From Klebsiella aerogenes (GTDB taxonomy: Bacteria > Pseudomonadota > Gammaproteobacteria > Enterobacterales > Enterobacteriaceae): a stretch of 64,000 nucleotides of DNA. The translations under genes were made by a program, and so were the position numbers. Positions 7,975 to 19,362 of the stretch are shown in pieces. The notes beneath the pieces were generated by a model. That model searched no databases and was not told the origin of the DNA. It worked only from the letters and a program-made list of their open reading frames with translations. The stretch covers positions 3,904,422 to 3,968,421 of the forward strand of contig CP119076.1 in NCBI GenBank assembly GCA_029027985.1. The letters are read 5' to 3'. Numbering within the stretch: the first letter of the stretch is position 1; the number at the start of each line of letters is the position of its first letter.

Positions 7975-9197
7975 CAGCCTCCAAAGTCGTCGAGCATGAT
8001 GTTCTCATCTTCGACGCCCAGATCTTTGAGCATTTTAATCACTGCGGCATTCATTACCGGCGGCCCGCACATATAAAACTCGCAGTCTTCCGGCGCCGGA
8101 TGGTCACGCAGATAGTTTTCATACAGAACGTTATGAATGAAGCCAGTATGACCCGTCCAGTTATCTTCCGCTAACGGATCGGACAGCGCAACGTGGAAAG
8201 TGAAGTTTGGGTTCTCGCGCGCCAGTTGTTCAAACTCATCATCGTAGAACATTTCGCGCAACGAACGAGCGCCATACCAGAAGCTAATCTTACGCGTGCT
8301 GTGCAAGCGCTTGAGCTGGTCGAAGATATGCGAGCGCATCGGCGCCATACCGGCGCCGCCGCCGATAAACACCATTTCGGCCTGAGTCTCTTTGGCGAAG
8401 AACTCACCGAACGGCCCGGAAATCGTCACCTTATCGCCCGCCTTCAGCGACCAGATATAGGATGACATGATCCCCGGCGGTGCATCCGGCACCTTCGGCG
8501 GCGGCGTGGCGATACGTACGTTGAGCATAATAATGCCCTTCTCTTCCGGGTAGTTAGCCATCGAGTAGGCACGCAGGGCCGGTTCCTTCACGTCGGATAC
8601 GTAGCGGAACAGGTTGAACTTGTCCCAGTCGGCACGGTATTCATCCGGAATATCGTAGTCGGCATAGGCCACTTTATGCGACGGGCACTCGATCTGAATA
8701 TAACCACCAGCACGGAACGGCACCGCTTCGCCGTCCGGTACCCGCAGCTTGAGCTCTTTAATGAAGGTGGCTTTGTTATCGTTGGAGATAACTTCACACT
8801 CCCATTTTTTAACGCCGAAAATTTCCTCCGGCAGCTCAATTTTCATATTCTGCTTCACCGCCACCTGGCAGGCCAAACGACAGCCCTCTTTGGCTTCACG
8901 CTTGGTGATATGAGAAAGCTCGGTCGGCAGGATATCGCCGCCGCCTTCTTTGATCGTCACCCGGCACTGGCCGCAGGAACCGCCGCCGCCGCAGGCGGAG
9001 GAGACGAAGATACCGTTACTGGAGAGTGTATTGAGCAGCTTATCGCCCGCCGGCGTACGGATCTGTTTATCCGCTTCGTTATTGATCTCAATAACCACGT
9101 CGCCCGCGTTCACCAGCTTCGAGCGCGCCACCAGGATAAGCCCGGATAGCACCAGCACGATCAGCGTGAACATCACGACGCCAAGAATAATTTCCAT
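7974..9197 (-). CDS. nqrF: Na+-translocating NADH:quinone reductase subunit F
   Basis: Electron-input subunit of the Na+-NQR complex, oxidising NADH and passing electrons through FAD and a 2Fe-2S cluster. The 407 residues show an N-terminal membrane helix (about 3-25) and a ferredoxin domain with cluster cysteines [12 protein letters not shown] (about 69-80) plus a later cysteine in EGCRLACQ. The FAD site is RAYSMANYP, the nucleotide-binding loop [11 protein letters not shown], and the C-terminal region [18 protein letters not shown]. No key residue is missing. It lies 12 bases after nqrE. Confidence 0.97.
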   Translation of the reverse strand: MEIILGVVMFTLIVLVLSGLILVARSKLVNAGDVVIEINNEADKQIRTPAGDKLLNTLSSNGIFVSSACGGGGSCGQCRVTIKEGGGDILPTELSHITKREAKEGCRLACQVAVKQNMKIELPEEIFGVKKWECEVISNDNKATFIKELKLRVPDGEAVPFRAGGYIQIECPSHKVAYADYDIPDEYRADWDKFNLFRYVSDVKEPALRAYSMANYPEEKGIIMLNVRIATPPPKVPDAPPGIMSSYIWSLKAGDKVTISGPFGEFFAKETQAEMVFIGGGAGMAPMRSHIFDQLKRLHSTRKISFWYGARSLREMFYDDEFEQLARENPNFTFHVALSDPLAEDNWTGHTGFIHNVLYENYLRDHPAPEDCEFYMCGPPVMNAAVIKMLKDLGVEDENIMLDDFGG

Positions 9198-9209
9198 ACT
9201 TTTCCGCCC

Positions 9210-9806
<597 letters not shown>

Positions 9807-9812
9807 AATCGG

Positions 9813-10451
9813 TTACTCCTTTTCCTGCTGTTCAGGCTTCCAGCAACGCAGGGCCCAAATCAGCAAACCGATAATGAAGAACGCGCTCGGCGCCAGCAGG
9901 AACAGGCCGTTCGGCTGATACCAGCCGCCGTTCTGCACCGTTTCCAGCACGGTAATACCGAACAACTTGCCACTGCCGATAAGCTCGCGCAGGAAGCCGA
10001 CGACAATCAGGATTGCGCCGTAGCCCAGACCGTTGCCGATACCATCCATAAAACTTGCCAGCGGTGGCGACTTCATGGCGTAAGCTTCGGCGCGGCCCAT
10101 CACAATACAGTTGGTGATAATCAAGCCAACAAACACCGACAGCTGTTTCGAGGTTTCATAGGCGAAAGCCCGCAGCAGTTGATCCACCACGATAACCAGC
10201 GAGGCAATAATCGCCATCTGCACAATGATGCGCACGCTGTTGGGGATATGGTGGCGAATCATCGAGATAAACATGCTGGAGAACGCCGTCACCAACGTGA
10301 CCGCAATGGTCATCACGAAGGCGGTTTCCAGTTTGGTGGTCACCGCCAGCGCGGAGCAGACGCCGAGCACCTGTAGGGCGATGGGGTTGTTCGCAATGAG
10401 CGGCCCCACCAGCACGCGCCTCACCTCTTTCATATCGCTCTGTTCAGCCAT
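9813..10451 (-). CDS. nqrD: Na+-translocating NADH:quinone reductase subunit D
   Basis: 212-residue membrane subunit, pseudo-symmetric partner of NqrE and related to RnfE. Conserved segments [20 protein letters not shown] and [15 protein letters not shown] hold the two cysteines expected for the shared iron site. About six hydrophobic helices are visible, and the C-terminal tail is short and polar (EQQEKE). The start overlaps the end of nqrC by 8 bases, indicating translational coupling. Confidence 0.96.
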   Translation of the reverse strand: MAEQSDMKEVRRVLVGPLIANNPIALQVLGVCSALAVTTKLETAFVMTIAVTLVTAFSSMFISMIRHHIPNSVRIIVQMAIIASLVIVVDQLLRAFAYETSKQLSVFVGLIITNCIVMGRAEAYAMKSPPLASFMDGIGNGLGYGAILIVVGFLRELIGSGKLFGITVLETVQNGGWYQPNGLFLLAPSAFFIIGLLIWALRCWKPEQQEKE

Positions 10452-11238
10452 TATTCAGCTCTCCCTCACGAACCTTTTTCAGGAACGGACCAAAGCCCAG
10501 TTCGCCCATCCAGAAATCGAAGCTATGCTGTACGCCGTTGGAAGTCAGCGTGGCGCCGGATAATCCGTCGACAGCATGAATGTCGCCTGCACGGGCGCCG
10601 CCTTTCACCACCTTCAGCGACGGCATGCCGTTCTCATCCAGCACCTGCTTGCCAACGAACTGCTGACGCCAGTTCGGGTTTTCGACCTCGCCGCCCAGAC
10701 CCGGGGTTTCCCCCTGATCGTAATAAGTAATGCCTTTCACCGTACGGCCATCGACGTCCAGCGCCACAAAAGCGTACATCATCGACCACAAGCCATTGCC
10801 GTAGATTGGCAGAACGATTTTCTGGATCTGCTGCTGCGTATCGCGCACCAGATAGATTTCCGCCAGGTTGCTGCGGCGTTTAATCCCTGCCGGATCCTGG
10901 CTGGCGTCGAGCGCAATGCTCTGCTGCGGATCTTTCAGCGCCTGGGCCTGATTAAATTTGCTCGGATCCTTATCCAGCAGCTCGCCGGTCGCCAGATTGA
11001 CCAACCGCGGCGTGATGCGTGCGACAAAGGTTTCCGCTACCGCATCGGCGTCCATCCCCTGCTGCATCAGACCAGCGACGGCCAGGATGTTGCGCTGTTT
11101 ATCCAGCGCGCGCTGCTCCTGCTGGCGCGACTTGAGACCCACGGCGGAGCCGGCGACAACAATGGAGCACACCAGACAAAGCACCAGCACCACCAGCAGC
11201 GTTTTGCCGATGCTATCGTTACTTTTCTTCTCAGCCAC
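10444..11238 (-). CDS. nqrC: Na+-translocating NADH:quinone reductase subunit C
   Basis: Subunit with one N-terminal membrane helix (about residues 12-33) and a periplasmic domain carrying covalently bound FMN. The flavinylation motif is [14 protein letters not shown] near residue 220, where the threonine is attached by the flavin transferase ApbE. I chose the GTG at 11238, preceded by GGAGGA, giving 264 residues beginning [16 protein letters not shown] longer frame upstream would run deep into nqrB. The start overlaps the nqrB stop by 8 bases. Confidence 0.95.
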   Translation of the reverse strand: MAEKKSNDSIGKTLLVVLVLCLVCSIVVAGSAVGLKSRQQEQRALDKQRNILAVAGLMQQGMDADAVAETFVARITPRLVNLATGELLDKDPSKFNQAQALKDPQQSIALDASQDPAGIKRRSNLAEIYLVRDTQQQIQKIVLPIYGNGLWSMMYAFVALDVDGRTVKGITYYDQGETPGLGGEVENPNWRQQFVGKQVLDENGMPSLKVVKGGARAGDIHAVDGLSGATLTSNGVQHSFDFWMGELGFGPFLKKVREGELNNG

Positions 11239-12469
11239 GCGACTTCCTCCGCTTAATATTGGCCTGCACCACCAGGTAATCGAACAGCGGCGCAAAGAGG
11301 TTGGCGAACAGAATCGCCAGCATCATCCCTTCCGGGTAGGCCGGGTTTACGACCCGAATGAGCACACACATCACGCCAATCAGCAGGCCGTAGCTCCATT
11401 TACCTTTATCGGTAAAGGAGGCCGAGACCGGGTCGGTCGCCATGAACATCATGCCGAAGGCGAAGCCGCCGAGCACCAGATGCCAGTACCACGGCATCGC
11501 AAACATCGGGTTGGTATCGGAACCAATGAAGTTGAACAACGTGGCGGTGGCGATCATGCCCACCATGACCCCGGCGACGATACGCCAGGAGGCGATGCGG
11601 GCAAAGATAATGAAGGCGCCGCCAATCAGGATCATCAGCGTCGACACTTCGCCAATCGAACCCGGAATGTTGCCGAGGAAGGCATCCATCCAGCTCACCG
11701 GCATGCCGGTCGCAATGTTCACCAGCGCTTCACCGCCGCCGCTGGCCCACTGCGAGAGCGGCGTCGCGCCGGAGAAACCATCTGCCGCCGTCCACACCAG
11801 GTCGCCGGAGATCTGCGCCGGGTAAGCGAAGAACAGGAACGCGCGCCCCGCCAGCGCCGGGTTGAGGAAGTTGCGCCCGGTGCCGCCGAAAATCTCCTTC
11901 GCGATCACCACACCGAAGGAGATCCCCAGCGCCGCCTGCCATAACGGCATCGTTGGCGGCACGATCAACGCAAAGAGAATCGAGGTGACGAAGAAACCTT
12001 CGTTGATTTCATGCTTGCGCACAATCGCGAACAGCACTTCCCAGAAACCGCCGACGATAAACACGGTGATGTAGATAGGCAGGAAAAAGACCGCCCCCAA
12101 CATCATCATGCTGAGCCAGCCGGCATCGGCGCTGAAGCTCACCCCTAACCACCGGGCGATGCTGTAGTGCCAGTTGTTGGCGATCACCTGCTGCAACTGC
12201 TCTGCGCCATACAGCTTATGCAGCGCCGGAATGGTCTGCAGGCCGACGTTGTACATACCCCAGAACATCGCCGGGAACACGGCGAACCAGACGAGGATCA
12301 TCATTCGTTTGAGGTCAATGGCGTCGCGAACATGCGCCGCGCCGCGCGTCACCAGGCCCGGGGTGTAGAAAATCGTCGCCGCCGCTTCATACAGCGGGTA
12401 ATATTTTGCCAACTTGCCGCCGTGCGTGAAATGCGGCTCAATTTTCTCAATCAGTTGCTTTAAGCCCAT
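11231..12469 (-). CDS. nqrB: Na+-translocating NADH:quinone reductase subunit B
   Basis: Largest membrane subunit (412 residues, about ten helices) and the likely Na+ path; it also holds covalent FMN and riboflavin. The FMN attachment motif SGATPLSQW is near residue 235. The conserved stretches [18 protein letters not shown] and [17 protein letters not shown] are present. The gene starts 3 bases after the nqrA stop. It is complete and typical in length. Confidence 0.97.
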   Translation of the reverse strand: MGLKQLIEKIEPHFTHGGKLAKYYPLYEAAATIFYTPGLVTRGAAHVRDAIDLKRMMILVWFAVFPAMFWGMYNVGLQTIPALHKLYGAEQLQQVIANNWHYSIARWLGVSFSADAGWLSMMMLGAVFFLPIYITVFIVGGFWEVLFAIVRKHEINEGFFVTSILFALIVPPTMPLWQAALGISFGVVIAKEIFGGTGRNFLNPALAGRAFLFFAYPAQISGDLVWTAADGFSGATPLSQWASGGGEALVNIATGMPVSWMDAFLGNIPGSIGEVSTLMILIGGAFIIFARIASWRIVAGVMVGMIATATLFNFIGSDTNPMFAMPWYWHLVLGGFAFGMMFMATDPVSASFTDKGKWSYGLLIGVMCVLIRVVNPAYPEGMMLAILFANLFAPLFDYLVVQANIKRRKSRG

Positions 12470-12472
12470 CTC

Positions 12473-13819
12473 TTATCCTTCCTGCTCAATCTGGGTTAAC
12501 ACGCTGCGCAACGCCGGGCCGTATTCATATTTGCCCGGACAAACGTAGGTGCAGAGCGCCAGATCTTCTTCATCCAACTCCAGACAGCCCAGCGCCTGGG
12601 CGCTATCGCTATCGCCGGCGAGTAGATCGCGCAGCAATATCGTCGGCAGAATATCCAACGGCATCACCCGCTCATAGTTGCCGATAGGCACCATTGCTCG
12701 CTCGCCGCCGTTGGCATCGGTGGAGAAATTAAACCGCTTGCGCTTGAAGAAATGGCCAAGGGTGGTGCGGGTAATCGAGAATTTCTCTTTGCCCGGCATC
12801 ACCCAACCAAACAGTTCTTTTTCACGCCCTTCCCTGACGACGCTCACCTGCAAATGGAAGCGGCCAAGGAACGCGTGAGGACCGTGGGCGTGGGCGCCGC
12901 CGAGCACCGAACCGGAAATCACCCGGTTTTCATCATCCACCAGCTCGCCGGCCAGCAGCTCATCAAGGCTGGCGCCGAGGCAGGTTTGCAGCAGCCGCGG
13001 CTCTTTAACCTGCGGGCCGCCAAGGGCAATCACGCGCTCGCTGTACAGCTCGCCGTCAAGGAACAGCTTGCCGATGGCGATAACGTCCTGATAGTTGAGA
13101 TGCCAGACCTGTTTCGTCAGACTGACGGGCTCAAGGAAATGGATGTGCGTGCCAGCGAGCCCCGCCGGATGCGGGCCGCTAAACTGGTTGAAAGAGACCT
13201 GCCCTGCCGGATGACCACCCAGCTTGCCGCCGCTAGCCTGGCAGACATGAACCTTACCGTCCGTCAGGCGCGTCAGCAGCGTCAGACCGGCGTCAAACGC
13301 TTCGCGCTGGGCAAGGATGATCGGCTGCGGTTCTGCTGCCAGCGGGTTAGTATCAATAGCGGTAACGAAGATGGCCGCCGGCACGCTGCCCGGCACGGGC
13401 GTTTTGCTGAAAGGACGGGTGCGAAATGCCGTCCACTGCCCGGAAGCCAGCAGCTGTTGCTGCACGGTTTCCCGCGGCAAATCATTCAGTTCGTCTAATT
13501 CAAAACGGGTAAACGGTACGGCATCATTGCGGCCGTCAACGTCAATCACCACCGATTGCAGCACCCGGCGCTCGCCGCGATGAATAGCGCTAATCGTCCC
13601 GCTGGCAGGCGCGGTAAAACGCACCCCTGGGTTCTTTTTATCTTCGAACAGCACCTGGCCTTTTTGTACCTGGTCGCCTTCGTTAACCGCCATCGAGGGA
13701 CGCATTCCGACGTATTCCTCGCCTAACAGAGCGACCCGCTTCACCGCAGGCCGGGAAGAGATCTGTTGTAATGGCATGCCAGCTATGGGCAAATCTAGCC
13801 CTTTCGTGATTTTAATCAT
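12473..13819 (-). CDS. nqrA: Na+-translocating NADH:quinone reductase subunit A
   Basis: First gene of the operon, encoding a soluble cytoplasmic subunit of 448 residues that is implicated in ubiquinone binding. The start [16 protein letters not shown] (ATG 13819) is the family's normal N terminus; an upstream in-frame ATG lacks support. Recognisable segments include [20 protein letters not shown] (a biotinyl-lipoyl-like fold near residues 75-95) and [16 protein letters not shown] at the C terminus. Together with nqrBCDEF and nqrM it forms one minus-strand unit of 6 kb. Confidence 0.96.
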   Translation of the reverse strand: MIKITKGLDLPIAGMPLQQISSRPAVKRVALLGEEYVGMRPSMAVNEGDQVQKGQVLFEDKKNPGVRFTAPASGTISAIHRGERRVLQSVVIDVDGRNDAVPFTRFELDELNDLPRETVQQQLLASGQWTAFRTRPFSKTPVPGSVPAAIFVTAIDTNPLAAEPQPIILAQREAFDAGLTLLTRLTDGKVHVCQASGGKLGGHPAGQVSFNQFSGPHPAGLAGTHIHFLEPVSLTKQVWHLNYQDVIAIGKLFLDGELYSERVIALGGPQVKEPRLLQTCLGASLDELLAGELVDDENRVISGSVLGGAHAHGPHAFLGRFHLQVSVVREGREKELFGWVMPGKEKFSITRTTLGHFFKRKRFNFSTDANGGERAMVPIGNYERVMPLDILPTILLRDLLAGDSDSAQALGCLELDEEDLALCTYVCPGKYEYGPALRSVLTQIEQEG

Positions 13820-14229
13820 ATCGTTAGCAGGTATCCGTAACCTAAACCCCGGCATCAAACCGAGGCCAGCATCATTGATGAAAATTCAGAACAAGAAAGG
13901 AATAGCGGTGTCACAGAGACACGAGACGGGAGAGAAGCATCCTTTCTTACCCTGTTCATAAGCGGCAAGAGTGTAACATTTTGTGAGTACCAGCAGTAGG
14001 AAAAGCGCCAATAAGTGCTTCTAAAATGCGAGCTATTGCGCAAAGTTCTCACTGCGTTTTGCGGGAATATTCGCTATAAAGGAACATTAAATTGTAAACG
14101 CAGCCACACCGTGCTTGCGAAAAACTGCCGTGATGCTAATGTGAGCGCTCTAAATCCAGAAAACTCTGATTTCGGGTCTCTATTGCCGTCCTGGCATGTG
14201 GTTTTTTGTTTTATCAAGGAACAAGCAGT
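13820..14229. other. Divergent intergenic region nqrA / dpaA
   Basis: This 410-base gap must hold the nqr promoter (minus strand) and the dpaA promoter (plus strand). It is AT-richer than the flanking genes. I see a TGTTACACT stretch on the minus strand around 13970 that could be an extended -10. I also see an AATGTGAGCGCTCTAA segment near 14140 that only half matches a CRP site. No convincing complete promoter, ORF or structured RNA was recognised. Confidence 0.4.
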
Positions 14230-14970
14230 ATGCGCAAAATCGCATTCTTTATTGCGATGCTTCTGTTGCCGTGCGTGTCATTTGCTGGGTTACTCAGCAG
14301 TAACAGTCCGACAACGCCGGTTAGCAAAGAATATAAGCAACAATTAATGGGTTCCCCCGTTTATATCGAGATCTTTAAAGAAGAGCGGATGCTCGATCTC
14401 TACGTCAAAATGGGTGAAAACTACCAGCTGCTCGACAGCTACCGGATCTGTAATTACTCCGGCGGCCTCGGGCCGAAGCAGCGTCAGGGCGACTTTAAAA
14501 GTCCGGAAGGATTTTATAACGTCTCGCGCAACCAGCTAAAACCGGACAGCCGCTTTTACAAAGCGATCAATATCGGCTTCCCGAATGCCTACGATCGCGC
14601 GCACGGCTATGAAGGTAAATACCTGATGATCCACGGCGCCTGCGTTTCCGTCGGCTGCTATGCGATGACCGATACCAGCATTGACGAGATCTTCCAGTTT
14701 GTCACCGGCGCGCTGGTGTTTGGCCAGCCAAGTGTGCAGGTCAGCATCTATCCGTTCCGCATGACCGACGCCAATATGGCGCGACATAAGTTCTCTTACT
14801 ACTCGGATTTCTGGAAGCAGCTGAAGCCAGGCTACGATTACTTCCAGCAAACCCACAAACCGCCGGTGGTCTCGGTAATGGATGGGCGCTATATCGTCAG
14901 CAAACCGCTCAGCCACGAGGTTATCCAGCCGCAGCTGGCCTCAAACTACACGCTCCCCGAGGCAAAATAA
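14230..14970 (+). CDS. dpaA: L,D-transpeptidase-fold hydrolase DpaA (YafK)
   Basis: Periplasmic YkuD-domain protein of 246 residues with a signal peptide [20 protein letters not shown]. The catalytic motif [15 protein letters not shown] (about residues 133-147) carries the active-site histidine and cysteine. In E. coli, DpaA/YafK cuts the bond linking Braun's lipoprotein to peptidoglycan, rather than making crosslinks. I selected ATG 14230, preceded by AAGGA, because it gives the clean signal peptide. The 3' end overlaps the convergent yafJ by 30 bases. Confidence 0.94.
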   Translation: MRKIAFFIAMLLLPCVSFAGLLSSNSPTTPVSKEYKQQLMGSPVYIEIFKEERMLDLYVKMGENYQLLDSYRICNYSGGLGPKQRQGDFKSPEGFYNVSRNQLKPDSRFYKAINIGFPNAYDRAHGYEGKYLMIHGACVSVGCYAMTDTSIDEIFQFVTGALVFGQPSVQVSIYPFRMTDANMARHKFSYYSDFWKQLKPGYDYFQQTHKPPVVSVMDGRYIVSKPLSHEVIQPQLASNYTLPEAK

Positions 14971-15708
14971 CGCCCACTCGCCTGGCATGATTTTATTCCA
15001 GGCCTCATTGCCAGTCAGCGGCTGAGTAGCGATAACGGAGACCACATCGTTCGGTGTGGTCTCACGTTGAAAATCAATTTCCACGTCCTGATCCAGCAGT
15101 TTCGCCACGCCAAACGGCGCCCGACGCGTGATCCAGTACAGGTTGGTTGAACAGTACGCCATCACGTAGCGCCCATCCGATAGCAGCATATTAAACACGC
15201 CCTTCTCGCGCATTTCGCCCGCCAGCGTCGCGATATACTTAAATACGCCTGTCATATTGCCCGGCGTACGCGGATAACGCTCGGTTAAACGATGCAGCAG
15301 CCAGCAAAAGGCTTTTTCGCTGTCGGTCTCGCCTACCGGATGAAAGTTACCCGTTTTCAGCGATTTATAGCCTTTAAGTTGGCCGTTGTGCGCATAAGTC
15401 CAGTTGCGCCCCCACAGCTCGCGAGTGAACGGGTGGGTGTTCTCCAGCGCCACCATGCCGCGGTTAGCCTGGCGGATATGGGCAATGACTGAGCAGGATT
15501 TGATCGGATAATCCTGCACTAATTTCGCGATTGGCGACTGAAAGCTCGGCTGCGGATCTTTGAATGTGCGACACCCTTTCCCTTCATAGAAGGTAATGCC
15601 CCAACCGTCTTTATGCGGCCCGGTTCCGCCCCCGCGCTGAACCAGCCCGGTGAAGCTAAAACAGATATCGGTCGGCACATTGGCGCTCATCCCGAGCAAT
15701 TCGCACAT
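14941..15708 (-). CDS. yafJ: Class II glutamine amidotransferase YafJ
   Basis: 255-residue protein of the Ntn-hydrolase glutamine amidotransferase family. Cys2 ([14 protein letters not shown]) is the expected nucleophile after removal of Met1. Other family signatures are [45 protein letters not shown] and [14 protein letters not shown]. No synthetase domain is attached, and the acceptor substrate is unknown. It is the same length as E. coli YafJ. Its last 30 bases overlap dpaA on the other strand. Confidence 0.93.
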   Translation of the reverse strand: MCELLGMSANVPTDICFSFTGLVQRGGGTGPHKDGWGITFYEGKGCRTFKDPQPSFQSPIAKLVQDYPIKSCSVIAHIRQANRGMVALENTHPFTRELWGRNWTYAHNGQLKGYKSLKTGNFHPVGETDSEKAFCWLLHRLTERYPRTPGNMTGVFKYIATLAGEMREKGVFNMLLSDGRYVMAYCSTNLYWITRRAPFGVAKLLDQDVEIDFQRETTPNDVVSVIATQPLTGNEAWNKIMPGEWALFCLGERVV

Positions 15709-15767
15709 ACGTCACCTCATACAACTTACTGAAACATAAAGGCGTTATTGGTGCAGTCAGTTTGGAC

Positions 15768-15912
15768 ACGGCCAGCGCACAAAAACCGGAACGTACTTCA
15801 TGTACGTGAGGATGATTCGCTACGCTCCCCCTTCGGGCCGCCCTGAAGGGCGTTCAAAACTCGGTGAGTTTTGTCTGAGCACTGCCCGGGTTCAAAATGG
15901 CAAACAAAATAG
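15768..15912. repeat. Compound palindromic intergenic repeat between yafJ and gmhA
   Basis: The 207-base yafJ-gmhA gap holds three nested or serial hairpins: ACGTAC/GTACGT at 15791-15806, CTTCGGG...CCTGAAG at about 15831-15850, and AAAACTC/GAGTTTT at about 15857-15875. The outer sequence, from CAGCGCACAAAAACCGG to GAGCACTGCCCGGGTTCAAAATGG, looks like an enterobacterial intergenic repeat with a second stem inserted in its middle. It has no coding potential that I would defend. Confidence 0.6.
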
Positions 15913-15916
15913 CCTG

Positions 15917-16498
15917 TTAAGCTTTAACCATCTCTTTTTCGATCAGCATAATCAGGATATGAATCACCTTAATGTGAATTTCCTGAATGCGATCGGCGTA
16001 ACCGAAATGCGGTACGCGAATTTCTACATCGGCGGAACCCGCCATTTTGCCGCCGTCTTTACCGGTCAGGGTGATGACTTTCATCCCCTGCGCGCGAGCC
16101 GCTTCAATGGCTTTAATCACGTTGCCGGAGTTGCCGGAGGTAGAGATCCCCAACAGAACATCGCCTGCGCGGCCGACAGATTCGACATAGCGGGAGAAGA
16201 CATATTCATAGCCAAAATCGTTACTCACGCAGGACAGATGGCTGACGTCAGAAATGGCGATCGCCGGATAACCAGGGCGGTTTTCACGATAGCGCCCGGT
16301 CAGTTCTTCCGCAAAGTGCATCGCATCGCAGTGGGAACCGCCGTTGCCGCAGGAGAGGACTTTACCGCCAGCTTTGAAGCTATCCGCCAGCAGCACCGCC
16401 GCGCGTTGAATAGCGTGAATGTTGGCTTCGTCCTGCAGAAAGTTGGCCAGCGTTTCCGCGGCTTCGTTCAGTTCGTTACGAATAAGATCCTGGTACAT
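15917..16498 (-). CDS. gmhA: Sedoheptulose-7-phosphate isomerase GmhA
   Basis: First enzyme of ADP-L-glycero-D-manno-heptose synthesis, converting sedoheptulose 7-phosphate to D-glycero-D-manno-heptose 7-phosphate for the LPS inner core. The 193-residue SIS-domain protein shows [20 protein letters not shown] and [20 protein letters not shown] as sugar-phosphate loops. Loss in E. coli gives deep-rough LPS. The pathway partner GmhB is encoded at 34444-35010 in this same window. The gene is divergent from fadE. Confidence 0.97.
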
Positions 16499-16698
16499 GA
16501 GGATAATCCTTCAGTATTGGTTGGAATAACTCTGGCAGTGTACCGGATAGCCGCCGAAGCGAGAAGCAGCAGGAAAGGTTATCCCCCGCCCTTTTGATTT
16601 TACGTGCCGCTTTTCCGTACAACAATGTGAGCAAGGTTGTAATTATTTTGTAAACACATTGCTAAAACAAATTACATCCACTACAACCAATACATCAC

Positions 16699-16715
16699 AA
16701 GTGGTCAGACCTCCT
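16699..16715 (+). promoter_or_regulatory. FadR operator upstream of fadE
   Basis: AAGTGGTCAGACCTCCT matches the FadR consensus AACTGGTCNGACCAGTT well in its core TGGTCNGACC. It lies 23 bases before the fadE start, so acyl-CoA-relieved repression by FadR is expected, as in E. coli. Confidence 0.75.
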
Positions 16716-16738
16716 ACAAGATAAGGGAGCATTTCTCT

Positions 16739-19183
16739 ATGATGATTTTGAGTATTGTTGCAACCGTGGTGTTACTCGGCGTGCTCTTCTATCACCGAGT
16801 CAGCCTGCTTCTCAGCAGCGTGATTTTGCTCGCCTGGACTGCGGCGCTTAGCGTGGCGGGGTTGTGGAATGTCTGGCTGCTGCTGCCGCTGGCAATTATT
16901 CTGCTGCCGTTCAACTTCGCGCCGATGCGTAAATCACTTTTCTCCGCTCCGGCCTTCCGCGCCTTCCGTAAAGTGATGCCGCCAATGTCGCGCACAGAAA
17001 AAGAAGCTATCGATGCCGGCACCACCTGGTGGGAAGGCGATCTGTTCCGCGGCAACCCGGATTGGCACAAGCTGCATAACTATCCGCAGCCGCGCCTCAC
17101 CGCCGAAGAGCAAGCGTTCATTGACGGGCCGGTAGAAGAGGCCTGCCGTATGGCTAACGACTTCGAAATTACCCACGAAATGGCGGATCTGCCGCCGGAG
17201 CTGTGGGCGTACCTGAAAGAGCATCGTTTCTTCGCGATGATCATCAAGAAAGAGTACGGCGGCCTGGAATTCTCAGCCTATGCCCAGTCTCGCGTGCTGC
17301 AAAAACTGTCCGGCGTATCCGGGATCCTGGCGATCACCGTTGGCGTGCCTAACTCCTTAGGCCCGGGCGAGCTACTGCAGCATTACGGTACTGACGAGCA
17401 GAAAAATCACTATCTGCCACGCCTGGCACGTGGCCAGGAGATCCCGTGCTTCGCGCTAACCAGCCCGGAAGCCGGTTCCGATGCCGGTGCGATCCCCGAT
17501 ACCGGGGTGGTCTGTATGGGCGACTGGCAAGGTCAGCAGGTACTGGGTATGCGCCTGACCTGGAACAAACGCTATATCACCCTCGCACCCATCGCTACCG
17601 TACTGGGACTGGCGTTCAAACTCTCTGATCCGGATCGTCTGCTGGGCGGCGAGGAAGAACTGGGGATCACCTGTGCGCTGATCCCAACCTCTACGCCGGG
17701 CGTAGAAATCGGTCGCCGTCACTTCCCGCTAAACGTACCGTTCCAGAATGGCCCCACTCGCGGTAAAGATATTTTCGTGCCGATCGATTACATCATTGGC
17801 GGCCCCGGCATGGCCGGCCAGGGCTGGCGCATGCTGGTTGAATGCCTGTCCGTCGGCCGTGGCATTACCCTGCCGTCCAACGCCACTGGCGGCCTGAAAT
17901 CCGTGGCGATGGCGACTGGCGCTTACGCCCATATTCGCCGTCAGTTCAAAATCTCAATCGGTAAAATGGAGGGGATCGAAGAGCCGCTGGCGCGTATCGC
18001 AGGCAACGCCTACGTCATGGATGCCGCCGCCTCGCTGATTACCTACGGCATTATGCTTGGCGAAAAACCAGCAGTACTGTCGGCGATAGTTAAATACCAC
18101 TGTACCCACCGCGGCCAGCGCTCAATTATTGATGCCATGGATATTACTGGTGGTAAAGGCATCATGCTGGGCGAAGGCAACTTCCTCGCCCGCGCTTATC
18201 AGGGGGCACCTATCGCGATCACCGTTGAAGGGGCGAACATCCTGACCCGCAGTATGATGATCTTTGGTCAAGGGGCGATTCGTTGCCATCCGTACGTACT
18301 CGATGAAATGGCCGCAGCGCAAAACAACGACGTAAACGCCTTTGATAAACTGCTGTTTAAGCATATCGGCCATGTCGGCAGCAACAAAGTGCGCAGCTTC
18401 TGGCTCGGTCTGACTCGCGGTCTGACCAGCAGCGCGCCGACCCGCGATACGACTCGCCGTTACTATCAACATATGAACCGTCTGAGCGCCAACCTGGCCC
18501 TGTTGTCGGACGTTTCCATGGCGGTCCTGGGCGGCAGCCTGAAACGTCGCGAACGTATCTCCGCACGCCTCGGCGATGTCCTGAGCCAGCTGTACCTGGC
18601 TTCGGCAGTGCTGAAACGCTATGACGATGAAGGCCGCAATGAAGCCGATCTGCCGCTAGTGCATTGGGGCGTGCAGGATGCGCTGTATCAGGCGGAGCAG
18701 GCTATCGACGACTTGCTGAAAAACTTCCCGAACCGCTTCATCGCCGGTGCGATGCGTATCGTCATCTTCCCGACCGGTCGCCACTACAATGCGCCGTCCG
18801 ATAAACTGGATCATAAAGTAGCGAAGATTCTGCAGATTCCAGGCGCGACCCGTTCTCGTATCGGCCGTGGTCAGTACTTGACGCCAAGCGAACACAACCC
18901 GGTAGGCTTGCTGGAAGCGGCGCTGCTGGATGTGATGGCAGCGGACCCAATCCACCAGCGCATCTGCAAAGAGCTGGGTAAAAACCTGCCGTTCACTCGC
19001 CTGGATGAGTTAGCGACCAATGCGCTGGCGAAAGGGTTAATCAACCAGGATGAGGCCGATATCCTGACCCGCGCGGAAACCAGCCGTCTGCGCAGTATCA
19101 ACGTTGACGATTTCGCGGCGGACGAACTGGCGACCAAGCCGGTAAAGTTGCCGGAGAAAACTCGCAAAGTTGAAGCAGCATAA
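16739..19183 (+). CDS. fadE: Acyl-CoA dehydrogenase FadE
   Basis: First step of fatty-acid beta-oxidation: FAD-dependent conversion of acyl-CoA to 2-enoyl-CoA. The 814 residues match the E. coli length. An N-terminal hydrophobic region (about residues 1-60, two helices) anchors it at the membrane. The dehydrogenase core includes [20 protein letters not shown] and [20 protein letters not shown], with [20 protein letters not shown] further on. AAGGGAG lies 8 bases before the ATG. A FadR site and a downstream terminator mark it as a single-gene unit. Confidence 0.97.
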   Translation: MMILSIVATVVLLGVLFYHRVSLLLSSVILLAWTAALSVAGLWNVWLLLPLAIILLPFNFAPMRKSLFSAPAFRAFRKVMPPMSRTEKEAIDAGTTWWEGDLFRGNPDWHKLHNYPQPRLTAEEQAFIDGPVEEACRMANDFEITHEMADLPPELWAYLKEHRFFAMIIKKEYGGLEFSAYAQSRVLQKLSGVSGILAITVGVPNSLGPGELLQHYGTDEQKNHYLPRLARGQEIPCFALTSPEAGSDAGAIPDTGVVCMGDWQGQQVLGMRLTWNKRYITLAPIATVLGLAFKLSDPDRLLGGEEELGITCALIPTSTPGVEIGRRHFPLNVPFQNGPTRGKDIFVPIDYIIGGPGMAGQGWRMLVECLSVGRGITLPSNATGGLKSVAMATGAYAHIRRQFKISIGKMEGIEEPLARIAGNAYVMDAAASLITYGIMLGEKPAVLSAIVKYHCTHRGQRSIIDAMDITGGKGIMLGEGNFLARAYQGAPIAITVEGANILTRSMMIFGQGAIRCHPYVLDEMAAAQNNDVNAFDKLLFKHIGHVGSNKVRSFWLGLTRGLTSSAPTRDTTRRYYQHMNRLSANLALLSDVSMAVLGGSLKRRERISARLGDVLSQLYLASAVLKRYDDEGRNEADLPLVHWGVQDALYQAEQAIDDLLKNFPNRFIAGAMRIVIFPTGRHYNAPSDKLDHKVAKILQIPGATRSRIGRGQYLTPSEHNPVGLLEAALLDVMAADPIHQRICKELGKNLPFTRLDELATNALAKGLINQDEADILTRAETSRLRSINVDDFAADELATKPVKLPEKTRKVEAA

Positions 19184-19210
19184 TAAAAGAAATCTTGCAC
19201 ATCACGACTA

Positions 19211-19240
19211 AGGCGGGGCTCTCCCCGCCTTTCTTTTTAC
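19211..19240 (+). terminator. Rho-independent terminator after fadE
   Basis: AGGCGGGG and CCCCGCCT pair around a CTCT loop, followed by TTCTTTTT. It sits 27 bases past the fadE stop. Confidence 0.88.
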
Positions 19241-19362
19241 CCTCACCTTTCTCAGCAAGGTGATAGTTAGCATTTTTTTAACAAAATATTCCACGCCACC
19301 GCCCGCTGCTGATATGGTGTTAAAGTTATCTTAACGCCCTCATCATAATGGAGCTCACCACT

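Noticed and set aside
10958-11944. 328-codon open frame antisense to nqrB/nqrC
   Set aside because: Low-complexity His/Arg/Gln-rich translation typical of an antisense frame; the nqr genes on the other strand are complete and overlapping.
14130-14155. CRP site upstream of dpaA (AATGTGAGCGCTCT)
   Set aside because: Only the left half matches TGTGA; the right half does not resemble TCACA.
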